In this document: piece after piece, positions 46,026 to 55,100 of the stretch | How positions within the stretch are numbered: the stretch's first letter is position 1 | Layout: each line of letters opens with the position of its first letter | NCBI RefSeq assembly: GCF_900109345.1 | Contig: NZ_FNZN01000004.1 | Coordinates: 372,001 to 436,000, forward strand | Source of the DNA: Maribacter orientalis | Lineage (GTDB): Bacteria > Bacteroidota > Bacteroidia > Flavobacteriales > Flavobacteriaceae | Direction of reading: 5' to 3' | DNA length: 64,000 nt | Program-made: the position numbers and the translations under genes | The notes under the pieces: model-generated | What the model saw: the letters and a program-made list of their open reading frames with translations, nothing else | What the model was told of the DNA's origin: nothing | Database searches by the model: none

Positions 46026-47531
46026 ATGAAAAATATAAGATTCAGTTTAAACGCACTATTGATAATTTTGATGTCTATGTTGACAACATCTTGCAAGGAG
46101 GTAAGCGACCTTGAGGCAGGCACAGAAAATGAACAGGTCCAGTTTTATGCGGAGAAAAGGGGTACTGATGATTCTAAACAAAAAGATAATAAAGATTTTA
46201 AAGGCGGACCAGTTGATTTTACCGATACCGCCAAAAAAGTCTTAGATGCTGTTGTGCATATTCGATCTACACAGAGTCAGCGTAGCGGAAATCAGGATAT
46301 ACAGCCACAACAATTACCTGATTTTTTCAGGGAATTTTTCGGCGACCGATTTCAAATGCCAGAAAATATGCCGCAGCAACCAATGTACGGATCGGGCTCA
46401 GGAGTTATTATCGATGAGAAAGGCCATATCGTAACCAATAATCATGTTATAAACAATGCCTCAGAATTGGAGGTTACGCTGCACAACAACGAAACGTATA
46501 AGGCAGTAGTAATTGGTGCTGACCCCGCTACGGATCTTGCATTGTTACAGATTAAGGGCGACAACTTAAAGTCTTTGTCGTTTGTCAATTCCGATGATGT
46601 GGAAATCGGGGAATGGGTATTGGCTGTAGGTAACCCTTATAGCCTTTATTCTACGGTTACTGCAGGTATCGTAAGTGCCAAAGCACGTAATATCAATATG
46701 AATCCTGAGAAATTAGCAGTTGAAAGTTTTATCCAGACCGATGCGGCCATAAACCCCGGTAATAGTGGTGGTGCCCTAGTAGACCTTGATGGAAAAATTG
46801 TGGGAATCAACTCGGCCATTGCCACCCGAACGGGTAGCTATACAGGATATGGTTTTGCCATACCGAGTAACATTGTTACCAAAGTGGTTAGTGACCTTTT
46901 AAAATATGGTAGTGTACAGCGTGGGATGCTTGGTGTGACCATAACCACAATGAACGGTAATTTGGCAAAAGAAAAGAAAATCGATTTCGTAAAAGGTGTT
47001 TGGGTCGAAACTGTTGGTGAAGAAAGTGCTGCTGAAAAGGCAGGCATAGAGGCAGGGGATATTATTGTCAAAGCCGATGGCATAAATGTTACTACCTCGC
47101 CAAGGTTACAAGAAATTATTGCACAGCATAGACCAGGCGACAAGATATCAGTTGTTGTGAACCGAAAAGGAAAAGAGAAGGAGTTTCAAGTAACCCTTGA
47201 AAACGTGAAGGGCACAACCAGTTTTACGAAAAAGGAAAATGTGGAAATGCTCAATTATCTGGGTGCCGACTTTGAAACGCTGGATAAGGAAACAGCAAAA
47301 AAGTTGAATTTGGACGGTGGAGTGCGAGTGGTTAATTTGTATCCAGGAGTATTACGTCAGAAAACACAAATGCGCGCCGGTTTTATCATCACCCATGTAG
47401 ATGGTAAAAAGGTGACCGATATAAAAGAAATGGTTACCGCTCTCGAAAATAAAAAAGGGGGTGTGATGCTTGAAGGGGTTTATGAAGATATGCCCGGAAA
47501 ACAGTATTATGCGTTCGGACTTGATTCTTGA
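46026..47531 (+). CDS. DegP/DegQ-type (HtrA) serine endoprotease
   Basis: A 501-aa envelope protease/chaperone. I start it at ATG 46026, since the longer frame adds 62 unrelated residues before the signal peptide. A lipobox-like LTTSC (Cys23) suggests a lipoprotein. The trypsin-like domain has H140 (TNNHV), D170 (DPATDLALL) and S247 (NPGNSGGAL). Two PDZ domains follow (about 300-390 and 410-495), the first with GVWVETVGEESAAEKAGIEA. It degrades misfolded envelope proteins in known relatives. I find no activator palindrome of its own, so it may read from the promoter at 44788. Confidence 0.93.
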   Translation: MKNIRFSLNALLIILMSMLTTSCKEVSDLEAGTENEQVQFYAEKRGTDDSKQKDNKDFKGGPVDFTDTAKKVLDAVVHIRSTQSQRSGNQDIQPQQLPDFFREFFGDRFQMPENMPQQPMYGSGSGVIIDEKGHIVTNNHVINNASELEVTLHNNETYKAVVIGADPATDLALLQIKGDNLKSLSFVNSDDVEIGEWVLAVGNPYSLYSTVTAGIVSAKARNINMNPEKLAVESFIQTDAAINPGNSGGALVDLDGKIVGINSAIATRTGSYTGYGFAIPSNIVTKVVSDLLKYGSVQRGMLGVTITTMNGNLAKEKKIDFVKGVWVETVGEESAAEKAGIEAGDIIVKADGINVTTSPRLQEIIAQHRPGDKISVVVNRKGKEKEFQVTLENVKGTTSFTKKENVEMLNYLGADFETLDKETAKKLNLDGGVRVVNLYPGVLRQKTQMRAGFIITHVDGKKVTDIKEMVTALENKKGGVMLEGVYEDMPGKQYYAFGLDS

Positions 47532-47712
47532 TTTTTTGGTAAAGTAAAATGAACACTAACTTAGTCACTAAGAATCCAAATTTGTAAGCGGACCGCGTTA
47601 GCGTTTGAACGAACTGTTTTTCACATTCAGTATCATGTTTAGGTTTATTGTTTGCTTTTAGGCTTACCGTGATAAATTCAAAAAAAAAGAAATTTAAAAA
47701 AGGGGAGTACTT

Positions 47713-48170
47713 ATGGACACCTTTGAAAGTATATAAAGATTGACTGAATTTTCTTCTGAAATATGCGAAATTACGCTTAAAAGGCTCCAAGAAGTTACTG
47801 AGGAATTTTTATTGGCGATGGAGCGATGTTGCTATGAGTTTTGGACATATCGTACAGCCCCTTATTGATGTAGATGAGCTTTTTCTATTTGGAAAAAACC
47901 AAAGAAAAACGATTTCAAAGGGAATTAGAATCAGAGGCACCATATATAGTCATTATAAGGCCTACCTATGGAACAATGATTAAAAAACTGAAAAAATACC
48001 AGCAAAAACGTCATACTACTATTTACATTCTTGATGATTTAGGAATGAACAAAGAAGTCGCCGATGAAAATGGAAAGAAAATGAGTTTCTGGCAGTTTAT
48101 TATGAGGAAGGTTTTAGAACACGAAATTTATTACATGGGCCAGATAGTAGCCTATCTAAAAGTATTTTAG
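47713..48170 (+). pseudogene. DinB-family gene broken by a stop and frameshifts
   Basis: Across three frames the pieces of a DinB four-helix protein can be read: MDTFESI, a TAA, RLTEFSSEICEITLKRLQEV; then NFYWRWSDVAMSFGHIVQPL-IDVDE one frame on; then, after a shift at the T-run near 47880, FFYLEKTKEKRFQRELES and the family-typical end VLEHEIYYMGQIVAYL. The metal-binding histidine region survives, but the gene cannot make a full protein. The rest of the 890-bp stretch 47532-48418 shows no other gene. Confidence 0.55.
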
Positions 48171-48418
48171 GGGGGAGTCCTAGTAAATTTAATTAACAAT
48201 TTACTTGAATTGACCTTTGTTGAGAATTAGTCAAAATAGAATCTTACCTATAATTATGAAAATTTGACTAAATCAAATTTACCGATATATCATATAAATT
48301 ATTCACTCTAATTTAGAGTCATATTTTTATGATATCCATAGGAGTTTCGACTAAAATAGTCCTATTGCCACGCAGCGTAATGGGCTGTTTTTTCCATAAT
48401 CTCGATTTAGATGAATTG

Positions 48419-48631
48419 TTATTTGTTCTTATGCATCTCTACGTGATGGCTTAACAATTGTTTTAAACTTTCTAGATATTCCTGCATTATCTTCTTGTCG
48501 ACATGCATGTGGTCATTAGTTGGTATGGTCATCGGGTTTTCATCCAAAGAACGATAGAGCTCAGGATAATTGGTTTCGATCGTTGTCGAGAGTTGTGAGA
48601 TTTCTCTAAGTAATTTATGTATATCTTTCAT
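48419..48631 (-). CDS. small conserved hypothetical protein of the exporter operon
   Basis: A 70-aa soluble helical protein, started at MKDIHKLLREISQ (the longer frame adds eight unlikely residues). Motifs are NYPELYRSLDENPMTIP and a C-terminal LKQLLSHHVEMHKNK with three histidines that could bind metal. It lies 38 nt after the MacB-type permease gene and probably ends that operon. Similar small proteins occur near stress genes in Bacteroidota; function unknown. Confidence 0.65.
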   Translation of the reverse strand: MKDIHKLLREISQLSTTIETNYPELYRSLDENPMTIPTNDHMHVDKKIMQEYLESLKQLLSHHVEMHKNK

Positions 48632-48669
48632 CTTATAACATAGTTTCAAAACCAATCATACTTTTTTAC

Positions 48670-49887
48670 TTACTCATACCGCAAAGCGTCAATCGGATTC
48701 AGTTTTGCCGCTTTTCGTGCAGGAAAATACCCAAATGCAACCCCAATCATGGCCGAAAACCCAAATCCGATCAGAATAGAATAAATTGCTGTGGGGATAT
48801 AAAAATCGGTTGCCCTATATATGATTTGATTCCCAATAATACCCAGAATAATACCCAAAACACCGCCTACTAAACTCAATACAATGGCCTCGATCAAAAA
48901 CTGGGTCAAAATATCGCTTTCCCTTGCACCTATGGCCAGTCGTGTACCAATTTCGCGGGTACGTTCTGTAACCGAAACCAACATAATGTTCATAATGCCA
49001 ATACCACCTACAATCAATGAAATACTGGCAATAGCACCTAATAGGATGGTGAGAATACCGGTAATGTTACCTGTAATTTCCTGAAGTTCGATCTGCGTCA
49101 TAATCTCAAAATCATCTTCGTCACCATCCTTGATCTTATGCGATTCGCGCAATAGTTCGGTAGCCTCTACTTTAGCATCAGCAATATGGTCTTCACTAAA
49201 TGCACTTGCGACGATTAGATTATATCCACGCTGGTGTCCGAACAACCTGTTTTGAATGGTTGTGTAAGGGGCGACGACTATATCGTCCATATCTTGACCC
49301 ATGCCGCCCGATCCTTCTTCCCTTAATAGACCTACAACGGTAAAGGGCACTTTATCAATTCGTATTTGCTTTCCGACAGGGTCTTGTCCTGGAAAGAGTT
49401 CTTCCCGTATAGTTTCACCGATAACGCAATATTTTTTAGCGGTCTTTACATCTTCTTCTGTAAAAAAACTACCAAATTCTAGCTCTCTACTGGTGATGTA
49501 GAAATAATCGTAGGAAACCCCGTATACCGTTGTCGATTTATAGCCATCAGGCCCAATGGCCTGGGCTCCAATGGCCACTAAGGGCGATAATTTCGGCATC
49601 CAGACGGAGTTCTTTTGCAACATATCAAAGTCTTTTTTGTCTATAGGCCTACCCATTCTCACATTAATCCCCGCTTTGTGTTCAGATTTTGTCTGTATCA
49701 TCAAGAGATTGGTTCCCAATCCCGAAATTTGGTTTTCTACTTGCATGGTTGCACCTTCTCCTGCAGAAATGGTCATGATAACGGCTCCCACACCAATAAT
49801 AATGCCCAGCATTGTCAATAAGCTGCGTGTCCTGTTTTTATTGATTGACTCGAAAGCTACTTTGAAAATTTTAAAAAAACGTTTCAT
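48670..49887 (-). CDS. MacB-type ABC transporter permease
   Basis: A 405-aa FtsX/MacB-fold permease: one N-terminal transmembrane helix (about 20-40), a large periplasmic MacB_PCD domain (about 50-250) and three C-terminal helices with the family sequence RTREIGTRLAIGARESDILT at about 310-329. MacB-type machines couple cytoplasmic ATP hydrolysis to periplasmic substrate extrusion through an outer-membrane channel. The ATPase is encoded separately upstream and the adaptor before that; no TolC gene is in the window. Confidence 0.9.
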   Translation of the reverse strand: MKRFFKIFKVAFESINKNRTRSLLTMLGIIIGVGAVIMTISAGEGATMQVENQISGLGTNLLMIQTKSEHKAGINVRMGRPIDKKDFDMLQKNSVWMPKLSPLVAIGAQAIGPDGYKSTTVYGVSYDYFYITSRELEFGSFFTEEDVKTAKKYCVIGETIREELFPGQDPVGKQIRIDKVPFTVVGLLREEGSGGMGQDMDDIVVAPYTTIQNRLFGHQRGYNLIVASAFSEDHIADAKVEATELLRESHKIKDGDEDDFEIMTQIELQEITGNITGILTILLGAIASISLIVGGIGIMNIMLVSVTERTREIGTRLAIGARESDILTQFLIEAIVLSLVGGVLGIILGIIGNQIIYRATDFYIPTAIYSILIGFGFSAMIGVAFGYFPARKAAKLNPIDALRYE

Positions 49888-49899
49888 TACTTCCCAGGT

Positions 49900-50649
49900 T
49901 TAAGATGTTAAGGGCTTTTCCAGTTCCCTAAGTGCAATTTCCTTGGTACTTCTATCTTCAATGATCCTATCGGAAATGATTCGTCCATCTCTTAAGTAGA
50001 TCATGCGCCTGGCAAATTGGGCAATTTCGGGCTCATGGGTAATCATGACTATAGTCTTGCCCTCATTGTTCAATCTCACAAAAAGATCGGCGATATCTAT
50101 ACTAGTCTTGCTATCCAAATTGCCGGTTGGTTCATCGGCCAAGATAAGGGCAGGATTATTGACCAAAGCCCTGGCAATAGCCACCCTTTGTTGCTGTCCG
50201 CCAGAAAGTTCATTGGTCTTATGGTAAATACGGTCGGCCAAATCTACCTGTTCCAATGCCTTTTTGGCGATTTCCTTAGAATTTGAAAATCGCCCTGTTC
50301 TATCATATATAAGGGGTAGCTCTACATTTTCCAAAGCCGTAGTACGTGACAATAGGTTATAACTTTGAAATATGAAGCCTATCTTTTGATTTCTTATGTC
50401 TGCCAACTGGTTTTTGTCCAATTCATTCACTCGTACACCATCTAAGCTATATTCGCCTAATGTTGGCCTGTCCAAGCAGCCAATAATATGAAGCAAGGTA
50501 GATTTACCAGAGCCTGACGCTCCCATAATGGCAACAAACTCTCCCTGTTCGATAACGATATCAACATCGGTAAGTGCATGCACCTCGATTTCGCCATTTT
50601 TGAATATGCGGCTTAATTTTTTGGTTTCTATGACTTTTTTTAGAGACAT
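49900..50649 (-). CDS. ABC transporter ATP-binding protein (LolD/MacB type)
   Basis: A 249-aa ATPase. Walker A is GASGSGKSTLLHIIG (about 43-57), the signature is LSGGQQQRVAIARAL (about 143-157), and Walker B is LILADEPTGNLDSKT (about 163-177), with the LolD-type continuation. It sits between adaptor and permease genes with spacings of 2 and 12 nt, clearly one operon. Confidence 0.93.
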   Translation of the reverse strand: MSLKKVIETKKLSRIFKNGEIEVHALTDVDIVIEQGEFVAIMGASGSGKSTLLHIIGCLDRPTLGEYSLDGVRVNELDKNQLADIRNQKIGFIFQSYNLLSRTTALENVELPLIYDRTGRFSNSKEIAKKALEQVDLADRIYHKTNELSGGQQQRVAIARALVNNPALILADEPTGNLDSKTSIDIADLFVRLNNEGKTIVMITHEPEIAQFARRMIYLRDGRIISDRIIEDRSTKEIALRELEKPLTS

Positions 50650-50651
50650 TG

Positions 50652-51887
50652 TTACTTTTTTTTCGTTTTAATGCCGTTAATCACCTTACTTCCTTCCAAT
50701 AGGTCCGAACCATCTAAAAACCGTTTGATTTCAGACTGCAAACCTGTTTTAATCCCTATTTCAATAAACTTGAAATCCAATTTACCCTGCTCATTCTTAT
50801 AAAAGAAACCATCAATATGTGAGGGTAGGGTTTTCTTGAAATTTGTCGGGGTATATAGCTCTTCGTTAATAATGGCTCTATTAAATTTTTCCCGTAGCGA
50901 ATCTGGGAGTATTTCCTTGGCTTTCATTTCTAGGGTCGGTTTAATTTCCTCCAACATGGCTTCGTTAGGTCTAAAGCGCAGTGCAGAATTGTTGACCAGC
51001 AATACATTTTTTGCTGTATCGGTAATAAACTCAAGATTTGTGGTCATACCGGGTAATAGTAATCCCTCTTTATTGTCAACGTCCACCACTACCTGATAGT
51101 TAACCACATTGTTAATCTCGATGGGCTGCAATCGTATCTGGCTCACCAGTCCATAAAATTCTTTTTCCGGGTACGTCTGTACCCCAAAGCGAACCTGCAT
51201 ACTGTCTTTGATATATCCGATATCACTTTCATCAATATCGGCCAAAATCTGCATTTTTGCGAGGTCTTCGGCTATGATGAACATGGTTGGGGTAGAAAAG
51301 GAAGCAGCTACCGTTTGCCCCTCTTCAACGCTACGCTCGATTACTGTACCTTCAATGGGAGAGGTAATATGAGCATAGCCCATACTGACTTCTATATTTT
51401 TTACCGCTGCTTCGGCAGCTTTTCTTGCACTAACCGCTTGATTGTAGGCGTATTTGGAGTCGGTGAATTCTTTATTTGAAATTACACTTTTTTCATATAG
51501 AGTTTGGTTGCGTTCATATTCGTCTTTGGCCCTATTTAGTTGTGCCTCACTAACAGCCAAATTGGCCTGAGCACTATTTAAATTGGTATTTAACAGTTTT
51601 AGATCCATATCGGCCAAAACCTGCCCCGCTGTAACCTTATCATTATAGTCTACATAGATTTTTTCAATGGTTCCCGAAATTTGGGTACCGATTTGCACCG
51701 TATTAATAGCTTCCACGGTACCGGTGCTGGATACATCAGCTTCAATATTCCCTCTTTCAAGAGAGGTGTAGGTGAAATCTAGTTTCTTAGTCTTTAATTT
51801 TGGTTTTAACATTAAGTAACCAACCATACCAATTCCTATAATTGTCAGTATAATCCATTTTAATTTTTTCATTTTTATGAATTTCAC
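50652..51887 (-). CDS. MacA/HlyD-type periplasmic adaptor protein
   Basis: A 411-aa membrane-fusion protein: N-terminal anchor (about 8-25), lipoyl-like half motifs (VQIGTQISGTIEKIYVDYND and ITSPIEGTVIERSVEEGQTV), a coiled-coil hairpin between them (about 95-165), and a beta-barrel domain. The start may be MKKLKW five codons inside. It is the first gene of the exporter operon, 64 nt after the -7 element of an activator-type promoter. In MacAB systems such adaptors bridge to TolC for macrolide, peptide or lipid export. Confidence 0.9.
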   Translation of the reverse strand: MKFIKMKKLKWIILTIIGIGMVGYLMLKPKLKTKKLDFTYTSLERGNIEADVSSTGTVEAINTVQIGTQISGTIEKIYVDYNDKVTAGQVLADMDLKLLNTNLNSAQANLAVSEAQLNRAKDEYERNQTLYEKSVISNKEFTDSKYAYNQAVSARKAAEAAVKNIEVSMGYAHITSPIEGTVIERSVEEGQTVAASFSTPTMFIIAEDLAKMQILADIDESDIGYIKDSMQVRFGVQTYPEKEFYGLVSQIRLQPIEINNVVNYQVVVDVDNKEGLLLPGMTTNLEFITDTAKNVLLVNNSALRFRPNEAMLEEIKPTLEMKAKEILPDSLREKFNRAIINEELYTPTNFKKTLPSHIDGFFYKNEQGKLDFKFIEIGIKTGLQSEIKRFLDGSDLLEGSKVINGIKTKKK

Positions 51888-51941
51888 AAAACTCGGTTGT
51901 ACTTGCTTCCAAATATGTCCTGTTCATTATATTTAAGAGGT

Positions 51942-51984
51942 CAAAATTAGAACCATTTGTCTATAATAGGCATGACATAAATCA
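51942..51984 (-). promoter_or_regulatory. TGAY-N4-RTCA promoter for the exporter operon
   Basis: Palindrome TGACATAAATCA (51973-51984), 23 nt, then a perfect TAATTTTG (51942-51949) on the minus strand. Confidence 0.78.
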
Positions 51985-52159
51985 GTTGAAGATGGTTAAA
52001 AGGGAAATAGGAAAACAGTTATAAAAAAAGATCATATGGATTTTTGGCGGTCTAATTTTTGTTCTATTTGGTAAACAGTTTGATTCGAAAATCTACTATA
52101 CAGGCATCTAGCAACACTTCCTTATCATTTAGAACATCGACAAACCTATGTTTATCGAG

Positions 52160-52612
52160 TTATTCATTCATTATCTTTTGTACAAATTTCTCAGTATCGA
52201 CTACATATTTCGTTATGGTAAAAACTTCTTTTCGATTCTTTCTAAAATCTTTGACAAAGCTAGTTAGGTCATCTTCTAGCTGTTCATGCTCTGCACGAAA
52301 TTTATGGGAATCATAGGCAAAAGGATTATCGATCAACTCGGTCAAATGGTGTAGATGCTTATTTGCCCGATCCAATAAAAATCCACATTGATTGTCCATG
52401 TTATTTAATCCGACTTCGATTTCCCGAACCATATCGATATTCTCTTTTTTTGAGATCCAAATAAAATATTTGTCAATAAGATGATGCAAAAACTTTAAAT
52501 CATCACTATAAAATGAAAGGTCTGATTTCCAATGCTCTGTCAGCACATAAAGTTCTTGCCAATCGGCCTCGTTTATGTAATTGGCCTTGGGCCTACTTCT
52601 AAAATTTGTCAT
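52160..52612 (-). CDS. hypothetical protein downstream of the lipoyl carrier
   Basis: A 150-aa, soluble, helical protein, started at MTNFRSRPKANYI because the longer frame enters the lipoyl gene. A helical bundle is suggested by SFYSDDLKFLHHLIDKYFIW, LDRANKHLHHLTELIDN and ESEQ-type C-terminal helices with EHEQLEDDLTSFVKDF. It follows the lipoyl protein by 13 nt and is the last gene of the E1 operon. Function unknown. Confidence 0.7.
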   Translation of the reverse strand: MTNFRSRPKANYINEADWQELYVLTEHWKSDLSFYSDDLKFLHHLIDKYFIWISKKENIDMVREIEVGLNNMDNQCGFLLDRANKHLHHLTELIDNPFAYDSHKFRAEHEQLEDDLTSFVKDFRKNRKEVFTITKYVVDTEKFVQKIMNE

Positions 52613-52625
52613 GTTGTACGTTTGA

Positions 52626-52871
52626 TTATAATTTTTCGGCCATTGCGATAACCGCACCTGTTTTAGCAGTTTCACCGCGTTTTACCTTGATTTCTATTAA
52701 GGTTCCGGAAAAAGGTGCAGGTACCTCAAAGGCTACCTTTTCAGTTTGCACTTCTACCAAAGTTTCTCCCTCTTCAAAAGATTCGCCAATTTCCTTATAC
52801 CAGAGTACCACGGAACTCTCCGCATCTTCTCCCAATGCTTCAGGGAGTACTATTTCCTTTAATTTAGTCAT
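52626..52871 (-). CDS. stand-alone lipoyl-domain carrier protein
   Basis: An 81-aa single lipoyl/biotinyl domain. The modifiable lysine is K45 in VQTEKVAFEV and the domain closes with GAVIAMAEKL. In 2-oxoacid or acetoin dehydrogenases this domain is normally fused to the E2 acyltransferase, but here the protein ends after it. It lies 4 nt from E1beta, so a lipoylated swinging arm without an E2 core is made together with the E1 subunits. Confidence 0.88.
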   Translation of the reverse strand: MTKLKEIVLPEALGEDAESSVVLWYKEIGESFEEGETLVEVQTEKVAFEVPAPFSGTLIEIKVKRGETAKTGAVIAMAEKL

Positions 52872-52875
52872 ATAA

Positions 52876-53901
52876 TTAGTATGTTACCATATTTTCAACG
52901 GCATTGATAATATCGTTCGCATCGGGAATCACATATTTCTCCAATACCCGACTATACGGAATCGGAACATCGGGAATCGCCAAACGGGCAATAGGCGCTT
53001 TAAGATGTTTGAAACCTTCAGAGGCTACAATAGCACTCACTTCAGCTGTAATACCGTAGGAATAATAATCTTCATCCACAACCACCATACGGCCTGTTTT
53101 GGCAACGGATTTCAATAAGGTTTCCTTATCTATAGGTTTTATGGAACGCAGGTCAATGACTTCGGCGTCGATGCCCCTTTCAACCAGTTTATCAGCTGCC
53201 TTGAGAGCTTCAACGGTCATCATCTGAACACCGACTATGGTTACATCTTTGCCTTCGCGTACTACCTTGGCCTTATCCAACGGAGTGGTATATACCTCCT
53301 CGGGAACTGGGCCTAACGAGGCATCCAACTGATCCATCCATCCCAAACCTTGCAGCGTTTTATGGAACATAAACACCACAGGATTGTCATCGCGTATTGC
53401 CGAGATCAACATTCCTTTGATATCGTTGGGAAATGTGGGTGCGACCACCTTCATCCCAGGTAAGTGCCCGAAACTTGCATATAGGGTTTGTGAATGCTGT
53501 GCAGCATCGCTATAGCCACCGCCAACTGCGGTTAGGAGTACAATTGGTAGTTTCACGCTCCCGCCGCTCATATAGGGAATCTTGGCCATGTGGTTGTAGA
53601 TTTGGTCCATGACTACCCCGTGAAAATCCACGAACATCAATTCTACGATAGGTCGTAGCCCTTCCGCCGCGGCACCTATTGCTGCACCAATGAATCCTGT
53701 TTCCGAAATGGGCGTATCCATAATCCGTTCTTGTCCGAATTTTTCATACAGTCCAGTTGTAGAACCAAAAATACCTCCGTATTTACCCACATCCTCGCCC
53801 ATGATAAAGATATTCTTGTCGCGGTTCATTTCCTGTTCCAAAGCTTGCGCCATGGCCTTACTACCTGTAAGTTTTCTTGTTATTTGTTTTGTTGCTTCCA
53901 T
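52876..53901 (-). CDS. E1beta subunit of 2-oxoacid/acetoin dehydrogenase family
   Basis: A 341-aa transketolase-like protein, started at MEATKQITRKLTG as in homologues; 16 further upstream codons look non-coding. Motifs: GEDVGKYGGIFGSTTGLYEKFG (about 36-57), the PISETGFIGAAIGAAAEGLRPI segment, and the C-terminal VIDLRSIKPIDKETLLKSV and GRMVVVDED. It pairs with E1alpha to bind thiamine diphosphate. Acetoin, pyruvate or branched-chain substrates are all possible. Confidence 0.9.
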   Translation of the reverse strand: MEATKQITRKLTGSKAMAQALEQEMNRDKNIFIMGEDVGKYGGIFGSTTGLYEKFGQERIMDTPISETGFIGAAIGAAAEGLRPIVELMFVDFHGVVMDQIYNHMAKIPYMSGGSVKLPIVLLTAVGGGYSDAAQHSQTLYASFGHLPGMKVVAPTFPNDIKGMLISAIRDDNPVVFMFHKTLQGLGWMDQLDASLGPVPEEVYTTPLDKAKVVREGKDVTIVGVQMMTVEALKAADKLVERGIDAEVIDLRSIKPIDKETLLKSVAKTGRMVVVDEDYYSYGITAEVSAIVASEGFKHLKAPIARLAIPDVPIPYSRVLEKYVIPDANDIINAVENMVTY

Positions 53902-53990
53902 AGTTAAATAGTTTATCGTCATTCGCGTGCGGTCAAAGGGCATAGCCAAAGTAAAGACGATTATCTTTTATACTCTTCTCAGAATAGTCT

Positions 53991-54980
53991 TTACACAAAT
54001 ACATCTTCTAAGGCTTCCTCAGGTTCGGGATATGCGCTGTTGATGGCAAACTCATAGGCGTTATCCACCTCCTTCATAATTTCCTGATCAAGTACCCTTA
54101 AATCTTCTTCGGAGGCCAAAGTCTCTTCCAAAAGATACTTTTTCAACCGTTCGATAGGATCTTTGGCCCTTAATTTGGATACTTCATCCTTTGGGCGGTA
54201 CAACTCGGGATCACCCTGAAAATGGCCCAGATATCTATAGGTCTCGATTTCTATAATCGATGGCCCTTCACCTTTTCTGGCGCGTTCCACAGCTTCCTTG
54301 CTTACTTCGTACATTTTTAAGGGATCATTATCCCGTACCCCATAGCCTTTTATGCCATAAGCCGCAGCCCTGACATCGTTGGTCGGCACGCATGTAGAAT
54401 TCTTTTTGGACACCGAAATGCCCCACGAATTATCCTCGACAACGACCACCAAGGGTAGGTTCCAAAGTGCTGCCAGGTTCATCGATTCGTGAAAGGCTCC
54501 CGAATTCACTGCACCCTCGCCAATAAATGCCACGGCCACCCGATCGGTACCCTTCTTCTTGTTGGCCAAAGCGGCACCCACGGCATGTGGAATACCGGCC
54601 CCGACAATACCACCACAAGAAAATTTTACGATAGGGTCGAACAAATGCATGTGTCCACCCTTGCCTTTGCCCAATCCGGTTTTTTTGCCGAAAATTTCAG
54701 CGGTCATTTTTTTAAGGTCAACTCCTTTAGCTATAGCCTGATGATGGGGACGATGGGTAGCCGTTACGGTATCATCCTTTGTAAGATTTACGATCATTGA
54801 TGCTGCTGCAGGCTCTTGTCCATTCGACAGATGCATTTCTCCTGGAACCGGCCCTGCACCGATGTTGAACACAGGCTGTTTACCTTCAAGATAGGCTTTC
54901 TCCATTCGTTCTTCAAAATATCGGGAAGTCTTCATTTTGCGATAGATCCACAGAAGGTCTTGTTTACTGTTTTTCTTCAT
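53991..54980 (-). CDS. E1alpha subunit of 2-oxoacid/acetoin dehydrogenase family
   Basis: A 329-aa thiamine-diphosphate-binding subunit. The cofactor motif runs from GEGAVNSGAFHESMNLAALW to VVVVEDNSWGIS, and GKGKGGHMHLF and HRPHHQAIAKG are typical of the acetoin/pyruvate E1alpha group. It is first in the operon E1alpha - E1beta - lipoyl carrier - hypothetical, driven by an activator-type promoter shared divergently with the universal stress gene. Confidence 0.9.
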   Translation of the reverse strand: MKKNSKQDLLWIYRKMKTSRYFEERMEKAYLEGKQPVFNIGAGPVPGEMHLSNGQEPAAASMIVNLTKDDTVTATHRPHHQAIAKGVDLKKMTAEIFGKKTGLGKGKGGHMHLFDPIVKFSCGGIVGAGIPHAVGAALANKKKGTDRVAVAFIGEGAVNSGAFHESMNLAALWNLPLVVVVEDNSWGISVSKKNSTCVPTNDVRAAAYGIKGYGVRDNDPLKMYEVSKEAVERARKGEGPSIIEIETYRYLGHFQGDPELYRPKDEVSKLRAKDPIERLKKYLLEETLASEEDLRVLDQEIMKEVDNAYEFAINSAYPEPEEALEDVFV

Positions 54981-55000
54981 GATGATAAAATTTTATGATA

Positions 55001-55043
55001 TAAATGTATTTACCCTTAGATACATTTTAAATGATCTAGGTCA
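55001..55043 (-). promoter_or_regulatory. TGAY-N4-RTCA promoter, leftward, for the E1 operon
   Basis: Palindrome TGATCTAGGTCA (55032-55043), 23 nt, then a perfect TACATTTA (55001-55008) on the minus strand, 20 nt before the E1alpha ATG. Confidence 0.8.
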
Positions 55044-55074
55044 TTTCACGTCCACGTATCGGTCATTAATTTTA
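55032..55074 (+). promoter_or_regulatory. same palindrome, rightward promoter for the universal stress gene
   Basis: The palindrome at 55032-55043 is also followed rightward after 23 nt by TAATTTTA (55067-55074), 26 nt before the GTG start. One symmetric site therefore appears to serve two divergent promoters. Confidence 0.8.
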
Positions 55075-55100
55075 GTTTCATTTCTACAAAGAAATTCAAG

